DNA of 64,000 nt from Haliea sp964022665 (GTDB taxonomy: Bacteria; Pseudomonadota; Gammaproteobacteria; Pseudomonadales; Halieaceae). The notes beneath the pieces were generated by a model. It saw only the letters and a program-made list of their open reading frames with translations, searched no databases and was not told the DNA's origin. Within the stretch, counting starts at the first letter, position 1. Each line of letters begins with the position of its first letter. Shown here piece by piece: positions 8,122 to 15,792 of this stretch. The translations under genes and the position numbers were made by a program. Location of the stretch: NCBI GenBank assembly GCA_964022665.1, contig CAXIDF010000015.1, positions 26,712 to 90,711 on the forward strand, in the 5' to 3' direction.

Positions 8122-10449
8122 CTAGAAGTTGTACCGTGCAGTCACGCCGAATGTGCGCTGGGGCACCAGGTTGATTTGCGTGTAGGATCCGCCGCTGAGT
8201 GCCAGGTCGTACTGGTCCGGGCCCTGTTGGTAGTTGACCGTTTCATCATCCAGCAGGTTCTTCGCAAATACCGAGACATCCCAGCTGGCATCCGCACTGC
8301 GCCAGCCGGCGTACAGGTTGAAGATGCTGTAGGAGTCGAAACTCTCACGTACGGCCCCGATACCGGCTGAGGCTTCCGTATTCAGGCGTTCATCGGTGAA
8401 CTTGTACAAACCGCGCAGGTAGACCTCAGTGGAGTCCAGCGGCCAGGTGTACTCGGAGTTGAGTGACAGGGACAGTTCGGGCTCGCCACCGATGGGGTCG
8501 CCTTTGATGTCACAGGACCCGAGCACTTCGCCGGGCTCGCGCTGGTTGCAGGGTTTGGTTGCACCATCGTCCCACTCACCTTTGGCGTAGCTGAAGCTGG
8601 CACCGGTAACCCATTGCTCTGTGATCAACAGCCGACCGTCAAATTCGACACCGTAGGTGGTGGCGTCGCCGTTAAAGATGAAGCCGCCGACGATGTCGAC
8701 CGGGGCCCCGGCGTCGTCCAGCACCTGGATACCGCGTGTGAAGCCGATGTAGCCGTCGAACTGCTGGTAATACACGGCACCGTTCAACGTCGCGCGGCCA
8801 TCGAGCAGGCGGCTCTTGAAGCCTACTTCAATCGCGTCGCTGGTCTCTTCATCGTGTAACAGGTCGTCTTCGCCATTGGGCAGGAATACCACATTGGGGC
8901 TTGGCGTGATGGAGATGCCGCTGGGGCGATAGCCGCGGTTGTAGGCACCGTAGACCGAAACATCGTCATTCAGCGCGTAGCGCAGCTTGACTGAGCCGGT
9001 CACGGCCGTTTCGTCGGCACTCTGGTTGCGCTCGGATACGCCTTCAATCGGGAAGGCCGCTGCGATACCTTGTTCGACGAGGCCCGAGATAGGCGCCAGA
9101 GCGGGCGGCAGATAGTTCAGCGAATCATAATCAATGGTGCTCGCACGGAAGCGATCGTAATCGGTCCAGCGTAAACCTACTTCCAACTGCAAGGCGTCGG
9201 TCAGGTAGAACGTGTTAAACGTGAACGCGGCCAGTTCTTTGCCGTTGACCGGCAGAACGCCTGAGCTCAGGAAAGAGATTTCCAGTCCGTCGGTAAGCGT
9301 AGTGTTGCTGCTGAACTGCGTCGTCGTGTTCTGTTCGTTGTAGTAAACGCCGACGATATAATCCCAGAAGTCATTGCCCGAGGAGCTGAGGCGGAACTCC
9401 TGGGAATAGCTCTCCACCGCGGTCAGCGTGTTCTGGTGTGTCAGGGCTTCCGGGTTGGTGACGTAGTGCGCGCGGTCGTTTTCAGTACCGGCCGGCTTAT
9501 CCGAGTTCTGGTAGGCGGTCACTGAAGCCAGCTCGAGATCGCCCACGGTCCAGTTCACCAGCAGGTTGGCGAGGTCGTATTTGATTTCACCAAAATTGTT
9601 GTATTTGCCCAGTGCAATTCTGTCATCGTCATTCAGCGTGGGGCGTTCGCCGAGGGTATCTACACCGGAAACCGCTTTGCTGTCCTCGATGTAGCGATCG
9701 AGATACTGCCATACCAGGGTGACATCGAGATCATCACTGGGCAGCCAGTTTGCCGTGATTCGACCGGATTTTGCTTCGGCTTCCGGGTCGTCCAGTCCGC
9801 TGGTGATGTTGTTTACATCACTGGAATTGTTGGTGTCGTAAACCCCGGCAACGCGCACGCCGAGTTTCCCTTCGATCAGCGGGCCTGTCCAGGCGGCCTG
9901 TGTGTTCAGGCCGTCGTTGTCGCCGACGGTCATCTGCACATAGCCATTGGTTTCAAACAAATCCGGGCGGCGTGTGATGATGTTGATGGCACCGGCCGGT
10001 GACGTCGCACCCTGCAGCGTGCCCTGGGGGCCGCGCAAAATTTCCACGCGTTCGAGGTCGTACAGCTGGGTAAACGCATTGTCTGCCCGCACAATGCCTG
10101 AGTTCCAGTAGACATCAACGGCACTGGCAGCGCCGGCTTCCGGGTCGATGCTGATACCGCGCATAGAGATATTGGAGTTGCGCGCGTTGGGCGCCGACAG
10201 GGTTACACCGGCGGTTTGTTGTTCCAGGTCAATGAAACTGAGGGCGGAAAAGCGTTCAATGGCTTCACCGGTCACCACGTTGACGGTTGCGGAGATATCT
10301 TGCACCAATTCGGTGCGCTTTTGTGCCGTAACGATGATCTCTTCGAGCTGCATCTGCGCCAGAGCGGGTGTTGTGGCCATGGCGACGGCTACTGCGAGTA
10401 CTGTATTCTGTGTGTTCAGGCAGGATCTGCCCGTGCTGTGTTGTTTCAT
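8122..10449 (-). CDS. TonB-dependent outer membrane receptor (copy 1)
   Basis: This is a 775-residue active-transport barrel that would import a scarce or bulky substrate across the outer membrane using TonB energy. It has a signal peptide ending at ALAQ and a TonB-box-like segment LEEIIVTAQKRTELVQD. The plug domain contains NISMRGISIDPEAG and RVEILRGPQGTLQGATSPAG, and the barrel ends in the classical aromatic C-terminus RTFGVTARYNF. It matches the receptor at 12195-14522 in length and, by eye, at well over 80 percent of plug residues, pointing to local duplication. Its upstream region carries a hairpin and A-rich direct repeats. The ligand is not known; context argues for an organic substrate rather than iron. 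Confidence 0.9.
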   Translation of the reverse strand: MKQHSTGRSCLNTQNTVLAVAVAMATTPALAQMQLEEIIVTAQKRTELVQDISATVNVVTGEAIERFSALSFIDLEQQTAGVTLSAPNARNSNISMRGISIDPEAGAASAVDVYWNSGIVRADNAFTQLYDLERVEILRGPQGTLQGATSPAGAINIITRRPDLFETNGYVQMTVGDNDGLNTQAAWTGPLIEGKLGVRVAGVYDTNNSSDVNNITSGLDDPEAEAKSGRITANWLPSDDLDVTLVWQYLDRYIEDSKAVSGVDTLGERPTLNDDDRIALGKYNNFGEIKYDLANLLVNWTVGDLELASVTAYQNSDKPAGTENDRAHYVTNPEALTHQNTLTAVESYSQEFRLSSSGNDFWDYIVGVYYNEQNTTTQFSSNTTLTDGLEISFLSSGVLPVNGKELAAFTFNTFYLTDALQLEVGLRWTDYDRFRASTIDYDSLNYLPPALAPISGLVEQGIAAAFPIEGVSERNQSADETAVTGSVKLRYALNDDVSVYGAYNRGYRPSGISITPSPNVVFLPNGEDDLLHDEETSDAIEVGFKSRLLDGRATLNGAVYYQQFDGYIGFTRGIQVLDDAGAPVDIVGGFIFNGDATTYGVEFDGRLLITEQWVTGASFSYAKGEWDDGATKPCNQREPGEVLGSCDIKGDPIGGEPELSLSLNSEYTWPLDSTEVYLRGLYKFTDERLNTEASAGIGAVRESFDSYSIFNLYAGWRSADASWDVSVFAKNLLDDETVNYQQGPDQYDLALSGGSYTQINLVPQRTFGVTARYNF

Positions 10450-10497
10450 ATTATGCTCAACTCTATTCCGTGTCGTTTACAGCCATATCAGGCGCCA

Positions 10498-10533
10498 GCA
10501 GCTGCCTGTTACTGAGTAGTGGCAGGCAGCTGC
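10498..10533. promoter_or_regulatory. 11-bp inverted repeat upstream of TonB receptor copy 1
   Basis: Arms at 10498-10508 (GCAGCTGCCTG) and 10523-10533 are perfect reverse complements around a 14-nt spacer. The element sits about 50-85 nt upstream of the receptor ATG on its template side. Neither strand shows a T-run after it, so it is more likely an operator or an mRNA leader structure than a terminator. Confidence 0.4.
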
Positions 10534-10555
10534 GGAGATAGTAAGTCGGCGACGG

Positions 10556-10587
10556 AAAAAAGTACACGCCTGTAAAAAAATACACGC
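10556..10587. repeat. A-tract direct repeats upstream of TonB receptor copy 1
   Basis: Two copies of an A-tract followed by TACACGC (10556-10569 and 10574-10587) are spaced 18 bp apart, roughly two helical turns. The second copy embeds CTGTAAAAAAATACACGC, which resembles one arm of the island's candidate operator (ATACAC shared). It may be a weak third operator or simply the promoter's A-rich region; only the repeat itself is certain. Confidence 0.4.
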
Positions 10588-10651
10588 ATAGCTCTATATT
10601 TGAATGCAGTTTTGTGCCATGCAATGGGTCTTAGAGGGCCTCGCATTGCCG

Positions 10652-12124
10652 CTATTTCTGCCGCGAACGTTCGCGTGCTGCCGTCATCTGGTCGAGATAG
10701 GTCAGCATTTCCATGGTGTTCGCCTGTGGATCCATGATGCGCGCGCGGTAGACATCAAACACGAGCTGCTGCACGTCAGCATCATTCGGTCTGGCGTAGA
10801 ACAGCCAGTCCGTCAGGTGCGAGGCAAGGCGGATATCCTCCTGCAGCAGTTTGCGTGCCTGCGCCGTGATGACGGAAATATTGCCGCCCGCCAGGCCGAT
10901 TATCATTTCACCCTGGTCTTCCATGCTTGCAGGTGACCAGTTGGACGGTATGTCGTCCCACCAGCCGGTGTATTGCTTCATCACCATCTTGGAGATATCT
11001 GCCACTGTGACGTACTGCACGTTGAGCGTGGGGTGGGTCGCAAGGTGTTCTGGCAGTTGAATGTTCTGGAATATCTGCTCTTTGCGTTTGCCGGCGTTCA
11101 GCCCGGCAATCGTGTAGTCCACAATGTATTCCAGCGCTTCGGCAAGGACGCCGAAATTCTCGCCAATTTCTGCCGGGTCGCGAATCGCGGCGCCGTGCGC
11201 CGGTAGCAGCACCGAGGGCTGAAGCGCCGCCATTTCCCGCAACGCGACCGCCCACTCTTCGACGTAACGCTGTACCCGCTTGCCGTTGCCTGCGTTGGGC
11301 AGGAAGCCTTGATAGTAGTCTGCGCTTGCCAGTGCGCCGCGGCCGGGAACCCACACATAAAGCTGGTCGTCAGTTTCACCGCGGTGATGTTGCAGTACAA
11401 ACGTCTCCCCGCCGATGACCAGTTCCAGGCGATCGTCGAAGTAGCGGGTAGGCCAAACGAAGTCGGACTCGCGCGCTGGCAACTGATCTGGTGGTTGGCT
11501 CATGTACTTGGCGAGCGATCCGCGCAGCCGTATGTAACGCTCGAAGCGAGGTTTCAGGTCACGGTGCGCAATGATGTCTGGCTGTTCGCCCGCCTCCATG
11601 ATGGCCCAGGTGCCAAACGCGTGATCCACGTGGCCGTGGGTGTAGATGATGGTGTGAATCGGTGCGTCTGTGATGGAGCGGATCGCTTGCAAGATGGCTG
11701 GGCCTGCCGGCCCCATGCCGGTATCTACCAGCACAACACCCTCGTCCGTAACAAAGAAAGCGGCGTTCACAATCGGCATGCGAATGAGATAGCTGCGTGG
11801 CGCAACCTCTTCGACACGGGTCTTATCTAGCACGTCCTCTATCGCGTCCTGCTTTCGGCCGAACATGTTCTGGGATGCGGGCAGGGAATTCTCTCCGCCG
11901 AATGCGCCCCCCTCAGCTATGCGGCCGATGATGCTGGGGTTTTCTGCCAGTACCAAGGTGCGTGTGTCGAGGTCGGCTGCGCTGGCAACGATTTCGATAG
12001 TATCTCGCTTCACGCTGTTGAGCGTGTCGCGTGTGTTCTGTCCGAATTGAGAATCGGAGAGTGACAGTCCGACGGTAAATGCAGCGCCTGCGACCGCCGT
12101 CAAAATAAGTGCTTGCTTGATCAT
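10652..12124 (-). CDS. MBL-fold hydrolase, alkylsulfatase-like (copy 1)
   Basis: The 490-residue protein carries the metallo-beta-lactamase zinc motif HGHVDH (residues 163-168), a second-site histidine region (FVLQHHRGETDDQL), the later motif ASADYYQG and the LLPAHG histidine. A helical C-terminal region resembles the alkylsulfatase dimerisation domain. Enzymes of this kind (SdsA1/Bds1 type) hydrolyse primary or secondary alkyl sulfate esters, although MBL family assignment does not fix the substrate. The N-terminus has a hydrophobic stretch (ALILTAVAGAAFTVGL) consistent with export or anchoring. It lies between the two TonB receptors on the same strand, 70 nt after copy 2. Confidence 0.8.
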   Translation of the reverse strand: MIKQALILTAVAGAAFTVGLSLSDSQFGQNTRDTLNSVKRDTIEIVASAADLDTRTLVLAENPSIIGRIAEGGAFGGENSLPASQNMFGRKQDAIEDVLDKTRVEEVAPRSYLIRMPIVNAAFFVTDEGVVLVDTGMGPAGPAILQAIRSITDAPIHTIIYTHGHVDHAFGTWAIMEAGEQPDIIAHRDLKPRFERYIRLRGSLAKYMSQPPDQLPARESDFVWPTRYFDDRLELVIGGETFVLQHHRGETDDQLYVWVPGRGALASADYYQGFLPNAGNGKRVQRYVEEWAVALREMAALQPSVLLPAHGAAIRDPAEIGENFGVLAEALEYIVDYTIAGLNAGKRKEQIFQNIQLPEHLATHPTLNVQYVTVADISKMVMKQYTGWWDDIPSNWSPASMEDQGEMIIGLAGGNISVITAQARKLLQEDIRLASHLTDWLFYARPNDADVQQLVFDVYRARIMDPQANTMEMLTYLDQMTAARERSRQK

Positions 12125-12146
12125 GATGATATTACCTTGGCAACCG

Positions 12147-12182
12147 GCACCGCCCGGCTGTCGTTTTCCAGCCGGGCGGTGC
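12147..12182 (-). terminator. 14-bp perfect hairpin between TonB receptor copy 2 and MBL gene
   Basis: Arms 12147-12160 and 12169-12182 (GCACCGCCCGGCTG and its complement) pair perfectly around an 8-nt loop. No T-run follows on either strand, so this may act as an attenuating or 3'-stabilising structure that lowers expression of the MBL gene relative to the receptor. Such hairpins are common after highly expressed TonB receptor genes; the role here is inferred. Confidence 0.45.
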
Positions 12183-12194
12183 GGATCTGAGGGT

Positions 12195-14522
12195 CTAGAA
12201 GTTGTAGCGAGCGATCACGCCAATGGTGCGTTCCGGTACCAGGTTGACCTGCGTGTAGGAGCCACCGGTGAAGGCCAGGTCATATTGATCCGGCCCTTGC
12301 TGGAAACTGACGGTATCGTCATCCAGCAGGTTTTTCGCGAATACTGAAACGTCCCACGTGGCATCTGCACTGCGCCATCCGGCGTAAGCGTTGACGATGC
12401 TGTAGGCATCAAACGACTCACGTACGTCGCCAATCCCCGCGGAAGCCTCTGTGTTCAGGCGTTCATCGGTATATTTATACAGGCCGCGCACGTACAGTTC
12501 AGTTTCCTGCAGTGGCCAAGTGTATTCAGACGTCAGTGACAGCGAGAGCTCGGGCTCGCCCCCAATCGGGTCGCCCTTGATATCACAAAAGCCGAGGACC
12601 TCGCCGGGTTCGCGTTGATTGCAGGGCTTGCTGGCGCCGTCATCCCATTCGCCCTTTGCGTAGCTGAAGCTGGCTCCGGCAACCCATTGTTCGGTAACCA
12701 GCAGCCTGCCATCAAACTCGATGCCGTAAGTGGTGGCATCGCCATTGAAGATGATGCCACCGGTCAGGTCCGTCGGCGCACCCTCGTCGTTCAGTACTTG
12801 AACGCCGCGGGTAAAGCCGAGGTAGCCATCGAATTGTTGATAGTACAGCGAGCCGTTCAAAGTGGCACGGCCATCGAGCAGACGGCTCTTAAAGCCAATC
12901 TCGATGGCATCGCTGGACTCCTCGTCGTGCAACAGGTCGTCCTCGCCATTTGGCAGGAAGACGACATTGGGACTGGGCACGATGGAGATACCGCTGGGGC
13001 GATAACCGCGGTTGTAGGCACCGTACACCGAAATGTCGTCACTCAGGGCGTAGCGAAGCTTGACGGAGCCGGTGACCGCCGTTTCTTCACTGCTCTGGTT
13101 GTCTGGCGATATCGCCTCAAGAGGGAAACTGGCCGCGATGCCGGCCTCGATCACCGGCGCGATAGGGGCAAAGGCAGGCGGCAGGTAATTCAGTTGGCCA
13201 AAGTTTACCGTTGCGGCCCGGAACCTGTCGTAATCGGTCCACCGCGCGCCTATCTCCAGTTGCATGGCATCGCTGAGGTAGAAGGTGTTGAAGGTGAACA
13301 GCGCGAACTCTTTGCCGTCCACAGGGAGCTCGCCATTGGTGGTGAAGGAAATCTCCTGACCATTGGTCAGCGTGCTGTTGGCGTCAAATTGGGTGGTCGT
13401 CTTCTGATCGTTGTAGTACACACCCACAATGTAGTCCCAGAAGTCGTTGCCACTCGAGCTGAGGCGAAACTCCTGGGAAATACTCTCGGTGCGGGTGCGC
13501 GAGTTCTGGTGCGTCAGGGCCTCGGGGTTGGTGATGTAGTGTGCCCGGTCATTTTCTGTGCCCGCATACTTGTCCGAATTCTGGTAGGCGGTAACGGAGG
13601 CAAGCTCAAAATCACCCAGGCTCCAATTGACCAACAGATTGGCGACATCGTATTCAAGTTCGCCAAAGTTGTTGTACTTGCCGAGCGCGATGCGGTCATC
13701 GTCGCGCAGCGATGGGCGCTCTCCCAAACCGTCAACACCGCTCATGGCCTTGTTGTCGTCTATGTCGCGGTCCAGGTACTGATAAACCAGATTGATGTCG
13801 AGATCATCGACGGGCAGCCAGTTGGCACTGATGCGGCCCGACTTTGCCTCGCCCTCAGGGTCATCGAGTCCGCTGGTGATGTTGTTCACATCGTTGGCGT
13901 TGTTCGTGTCGTAGACGCCTGCGACGCGCACGCCGAGCTTGCCTTCAATCAGCGGTCCGGTCCACGCGGCCTGCGTATTCAGACCGTCGTTGTCACCTGC
14001 AGTCACCTGCACATACCCGTTGGCTTCGAAGAGGTCTGGGCGGCGCGTGATGATGTTGATTGCGCCGGCCGGCGATGTCGCGCCCTGCAGCGTTCCCTGA
14101 GGTCCACGCAGTATTTCCACGCGCTCGAGGTCGTACAGCTGCGTAAACGCAACGTCCGGACGTACGATCCCCTGGTTCCAGTAAACATCAACGGCACTGG
14201 CGGCGCCTGCCTCGGGGTCGATGCTGATACCGCGCATGGAGATGTTGGAGTTCCGCGCGTTGGGCGCGTTCAGCGTGACACCGGCGGTTTGCTGCTCGAG
14301 GTCGGTGAACGTCAGGGTGGAAAATCGTTCGATGGCGTCGCCTGTCACAACATTGACCGTGGCCGAGACGTCCTGCAGCAGCTCTGTCCGCTTCTGCGCA
14401 GTAACGATGATTTCCTCGAGCTGCAGTTGCGCGATTGAGGGAGCTGCAGCAACCGTAACGGCCATCGCGAGCAGGGTTTTGCGTACGTACATAGGGGGCG
14501 TAATCCCGTGATCTGTTTTCAT
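12195..14522 (-). CDS. TonB-dependent outer membrane receptor (copy 2)
   Basis: This is the second 775-residue TonB receptor. The signal peptide ends near SIAQ, the TonB-box-like LEEIIVTAQKRTELLQD follows, and the plug motifs NISMRGISIDPEAG and RVEILRGPQGTLQGA are almost identical to copy 1. The C-terminus is RTIGVIARYNF. Differences from copy 1 concentrate in extracellular-loop regions such as the stretch around residues 395-480, consistent with diverged ligand recognition after duplication. It is transcribed divergently from the Rieske operon and its ATG lies 113 nt from the shared palindromic operator candidate. Confidence 0.9.
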   Translation of the reverse strand: MKTDHGITPPMYVRKTLLAMAVTVAAAPSIAQLQLEEIIVTAQKRTELLQDVSATVNVVTGDAIERFSTLTFTDLEQQTAGVTLNAPNARNSNISMRGISIDPEAGAASAVDVYWNQGIVRPDVAFTQLYDLERVEILRGPQGTLQGATSPAGAINIITRRPDLFEANGYVQVTAGDNDGLNTQAAWTGPLIEGKLGVRVAGVYDTNNANDVNNITSGLDDPEGEAKSGRISANWLPVDDLDINLVYQYLDRDIDDNKAMSGVDGLGERPSLRDDDRIALGKYNNFGELEYDVANLLVNWSLGDFELASVTAYQNSDKYAGTENDRAHYITNPEALTHQNSRTRTESISQEFRLSSSGNDFWDYIVGVYYNDQKTTTQFDANSTLTNGQEISFTTNGELPVDGKEFALFTFNTFYLSDAMQLEIGARWTDYDRFRAATVNFGQLNYLPPAFAPIAPVIEAGIAASFPLEAISPDNQSSEETAVTGSVKLRYALSDDISVYGAYNRGYRPSGISIVPSPNVVFLPNGEDDLLHDEESSDAIEIGFKSRLLDGRATLNGSLYYQQFDGYLGFTRGVQVLNDEGAPTDLTGGIIFNGDATTYGIEFDGRLLVTEQWVAGASFSYAKGEWDDGASKPCNQREPGEVLGFCDIKGDPIGGEPELSLSLTSEYTWPLQETELYVRGLYKYTDERLNTEASAGIGDVRESFDAYSIVNAYAGWRSADATWDVSVFAKNLLDDDTVSFQQGPDQYDLAFTGGSYTQVNLVPERTIGVIARYNF

Positions 14523-14634
14523 ATTATCGTCAGCTCTCTTAATAATTATCGGGGTTTAGGCGCTGGGTACGCGAGGCGCGGACGTACCGTGTGCGGGGAA
14601 TAATCTTAAGCGTGTCGCCCGAAGAAGTATATAG

Positions 14635-14669
14635 TTGTATATGTATACACAAGTGTTACTATAATTGTT
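14635..14669. promoter_or_regulatory. Candidate operator and promoter between TonB receptor and Rieske operon
   Basis: Positions 14635-14652 form an imperfect palindrome, TTGTATATGTATACACAA, with 14 of 18 positions symmetric. ATACACAAGTGTTAC (14645-14659) recurs exactly at 24910-24924 in the other divergent promoter of the island. A perfect TATAAT follows at 14660-14665 with TTGTAT at 14635-14640 as a possible -35 (19-nt spacer), so a bound repressor would cover the promoter. ATAATTGTT (14661-14669) is also shared with the second site. The natural binding candidate is the TetR protein encoded at 17423. Confidence 0.6.
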
Positions 14670-14735
14670 GTTCACGGCCTGGTGTCTCGATAGACGCCAC
14701 GGCTTCTGCCTTGTGTGATTGCCGGAGTAATGCCC

Positions 14736-15722
14736 ATGTCCCGTTTCCCGTTCCCCATCCCTCACGGCTGGTTTGGCCTGTGCTTCAGTCACGAACTCGC
14801 GCCCGGTGACGTGCGCAAGGTAAAGCTGGCCAACCGTGACTTTGCGGTTTTTCGTACGGAAAGCGGTCGTGCTGCCGTGCTGGATAACTATTGCCCGCAC
14901 CTTGGCGCCCCACTGGATCAGGGCACGGTGCAGGGTGAGAACATTCGCTGCCCCTTTCATCACTGGCAGTTTGATGGCGACGGCGCGTGTAAAGATGTGC
15001 CGTACGCCAAACGTATTCCGGAGCGCGCCGTTGCGGAGAATGTCCCCCTGCTTGAAGTCAATGGGATGGTGCTCGGTTGGTATCACCCGGAAGGCCGTGA
15101 GCCCTATTTCGAGATTCCGGCGGTTGACGGGCTGAATGGCGATCAGAAGTGGCATGCCCTGGAGTATATGGAGATCGAGTTGCCGACCTGCATTCAGGAG
15201 ATCTCCGAGAATGATGTTGACCAGGCACACTTCACGTATCTGCACCGCATGCCGGCCTTCGAGGAGACAGAAACCGTTATTGACGGGCCCATCAAGCGCA
15301 CTGCGTCACAAATGGACCTGCCGGACGACTTTGTTTCCGAGGCCGTTGCCAGTGCCAAGGGTGCCGCGCATTTGCTTACCCGCACCAGTCACGGGCCGGG
15401 TGTTACGGTGGTGCACGGCACCGGTTTTTCCAGCTTGAAAGGTAACGGCGCAGGCGAGTTTGTTCTGCTGAACATCGCGACGCCCATCGATGACGAAACG
15501 ACACTGCTGCGCTGGACCATGGGCGTCACCACGAATATCGCCGATGAAGATGATCTGGGCCCGTCACTGCTGTACGGATTCAAGACCGGCGTCAATGACG
15601 ATATCCCCATTTGGCGCGACAAGATCTATAGGGCGGACCCCGTGCTGTGCGATGGCGATGGCCCGATCAACAAGCATCGCAAGTGGACACAGCAGTTCTA
15701 CGACATGAAGAAAGCCGGCTAG
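14736..15722 (+). CDS. Rieske [2Fe-2S] aromatic/steroid ring hydroxylase oxygenase subunit, KshA-like
   Basis: The N-terminal Rieske domain has C53-P-H55 (NYCPHLGAPLDQG) and C72-P-F-H-H75 (RCPFHHWQFDGDG) cluster ligands. The catalytic domain shows END-VDQAHFTYLH, giving Asp162, His165 and His170 for the mononuclear iron. The segment after the Rieske site (CKDVPYAKRIP) and the C-terminal WTQQFY resemble 3-ketosteroid 9-alpha-hydroxylase oxygenase KshA. I chose the ATG at 14736 because GGAG lies 8 nt upstream; a GTG at 14715 and an ATG at 14730 are also in frame. No reductase or ferredoxin gene is nearby, so electrons must come from elsewhere. The true substrate is unknown. Confidence 0.85.
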   Translation: MSRFPFPIPHGWFGLCFSHELAPGDVRKVKLANRDFAVFRTESGRAAVLDNYCPHLGAPLDQGTVQGENIRCPFHHWQFDGDGACKDVPYAKRIPERAVAENVPLLEVNGMVLGWYHPEGREPYFEIPAVDGLNGDQKWHALEYMEIELPTCIQEISENDVDQAHFTYLHRMPAFEETETVIDGPIKRTASQMDLPDDFVSEAVASAKGAAHLLTRTSHGPGVTVVHGTGFSSLKGNGAGEFVLLNIATPIDDETTLLRWTMGVTTNIADEDDLGPSLLYGFKTGVNDDIPIWRDKIYRADPVLCDGDGPINKHRKWTQQFYDMKKAG

Positions 15723-15738
15723 TCGCTGTCTCCGTGAA

Positions 15739-15755
15739 GCCCGGCTCTGCCGGGC
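15739..15755 (+). other. Short GC hairpin between Rieske gene and secreted-protein gene
   Basis: GCCCGGC and GCCGGGC form a 7-bp stem with a 3-nt loop, 17 nt after the Rieske stop. No T-run follows, so it is more likely to tune or protect the upstream message than to end transcription. Confidence 0.35.
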
Positions 15756-15792
15756 AAGTATTCGATAAGAACAAAGAAGAGGTGTAATCGCC

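Noticed and set aside
12615..14438. A 607-codon open frame on the plus strand opposite TonB receptor copy 2
   Set aside because: It is an antisense shadow caused by GC-rich codon bias. The minus strand encodes a complete receptor with all family motifs, and the antisense translation has no recognisable domain.
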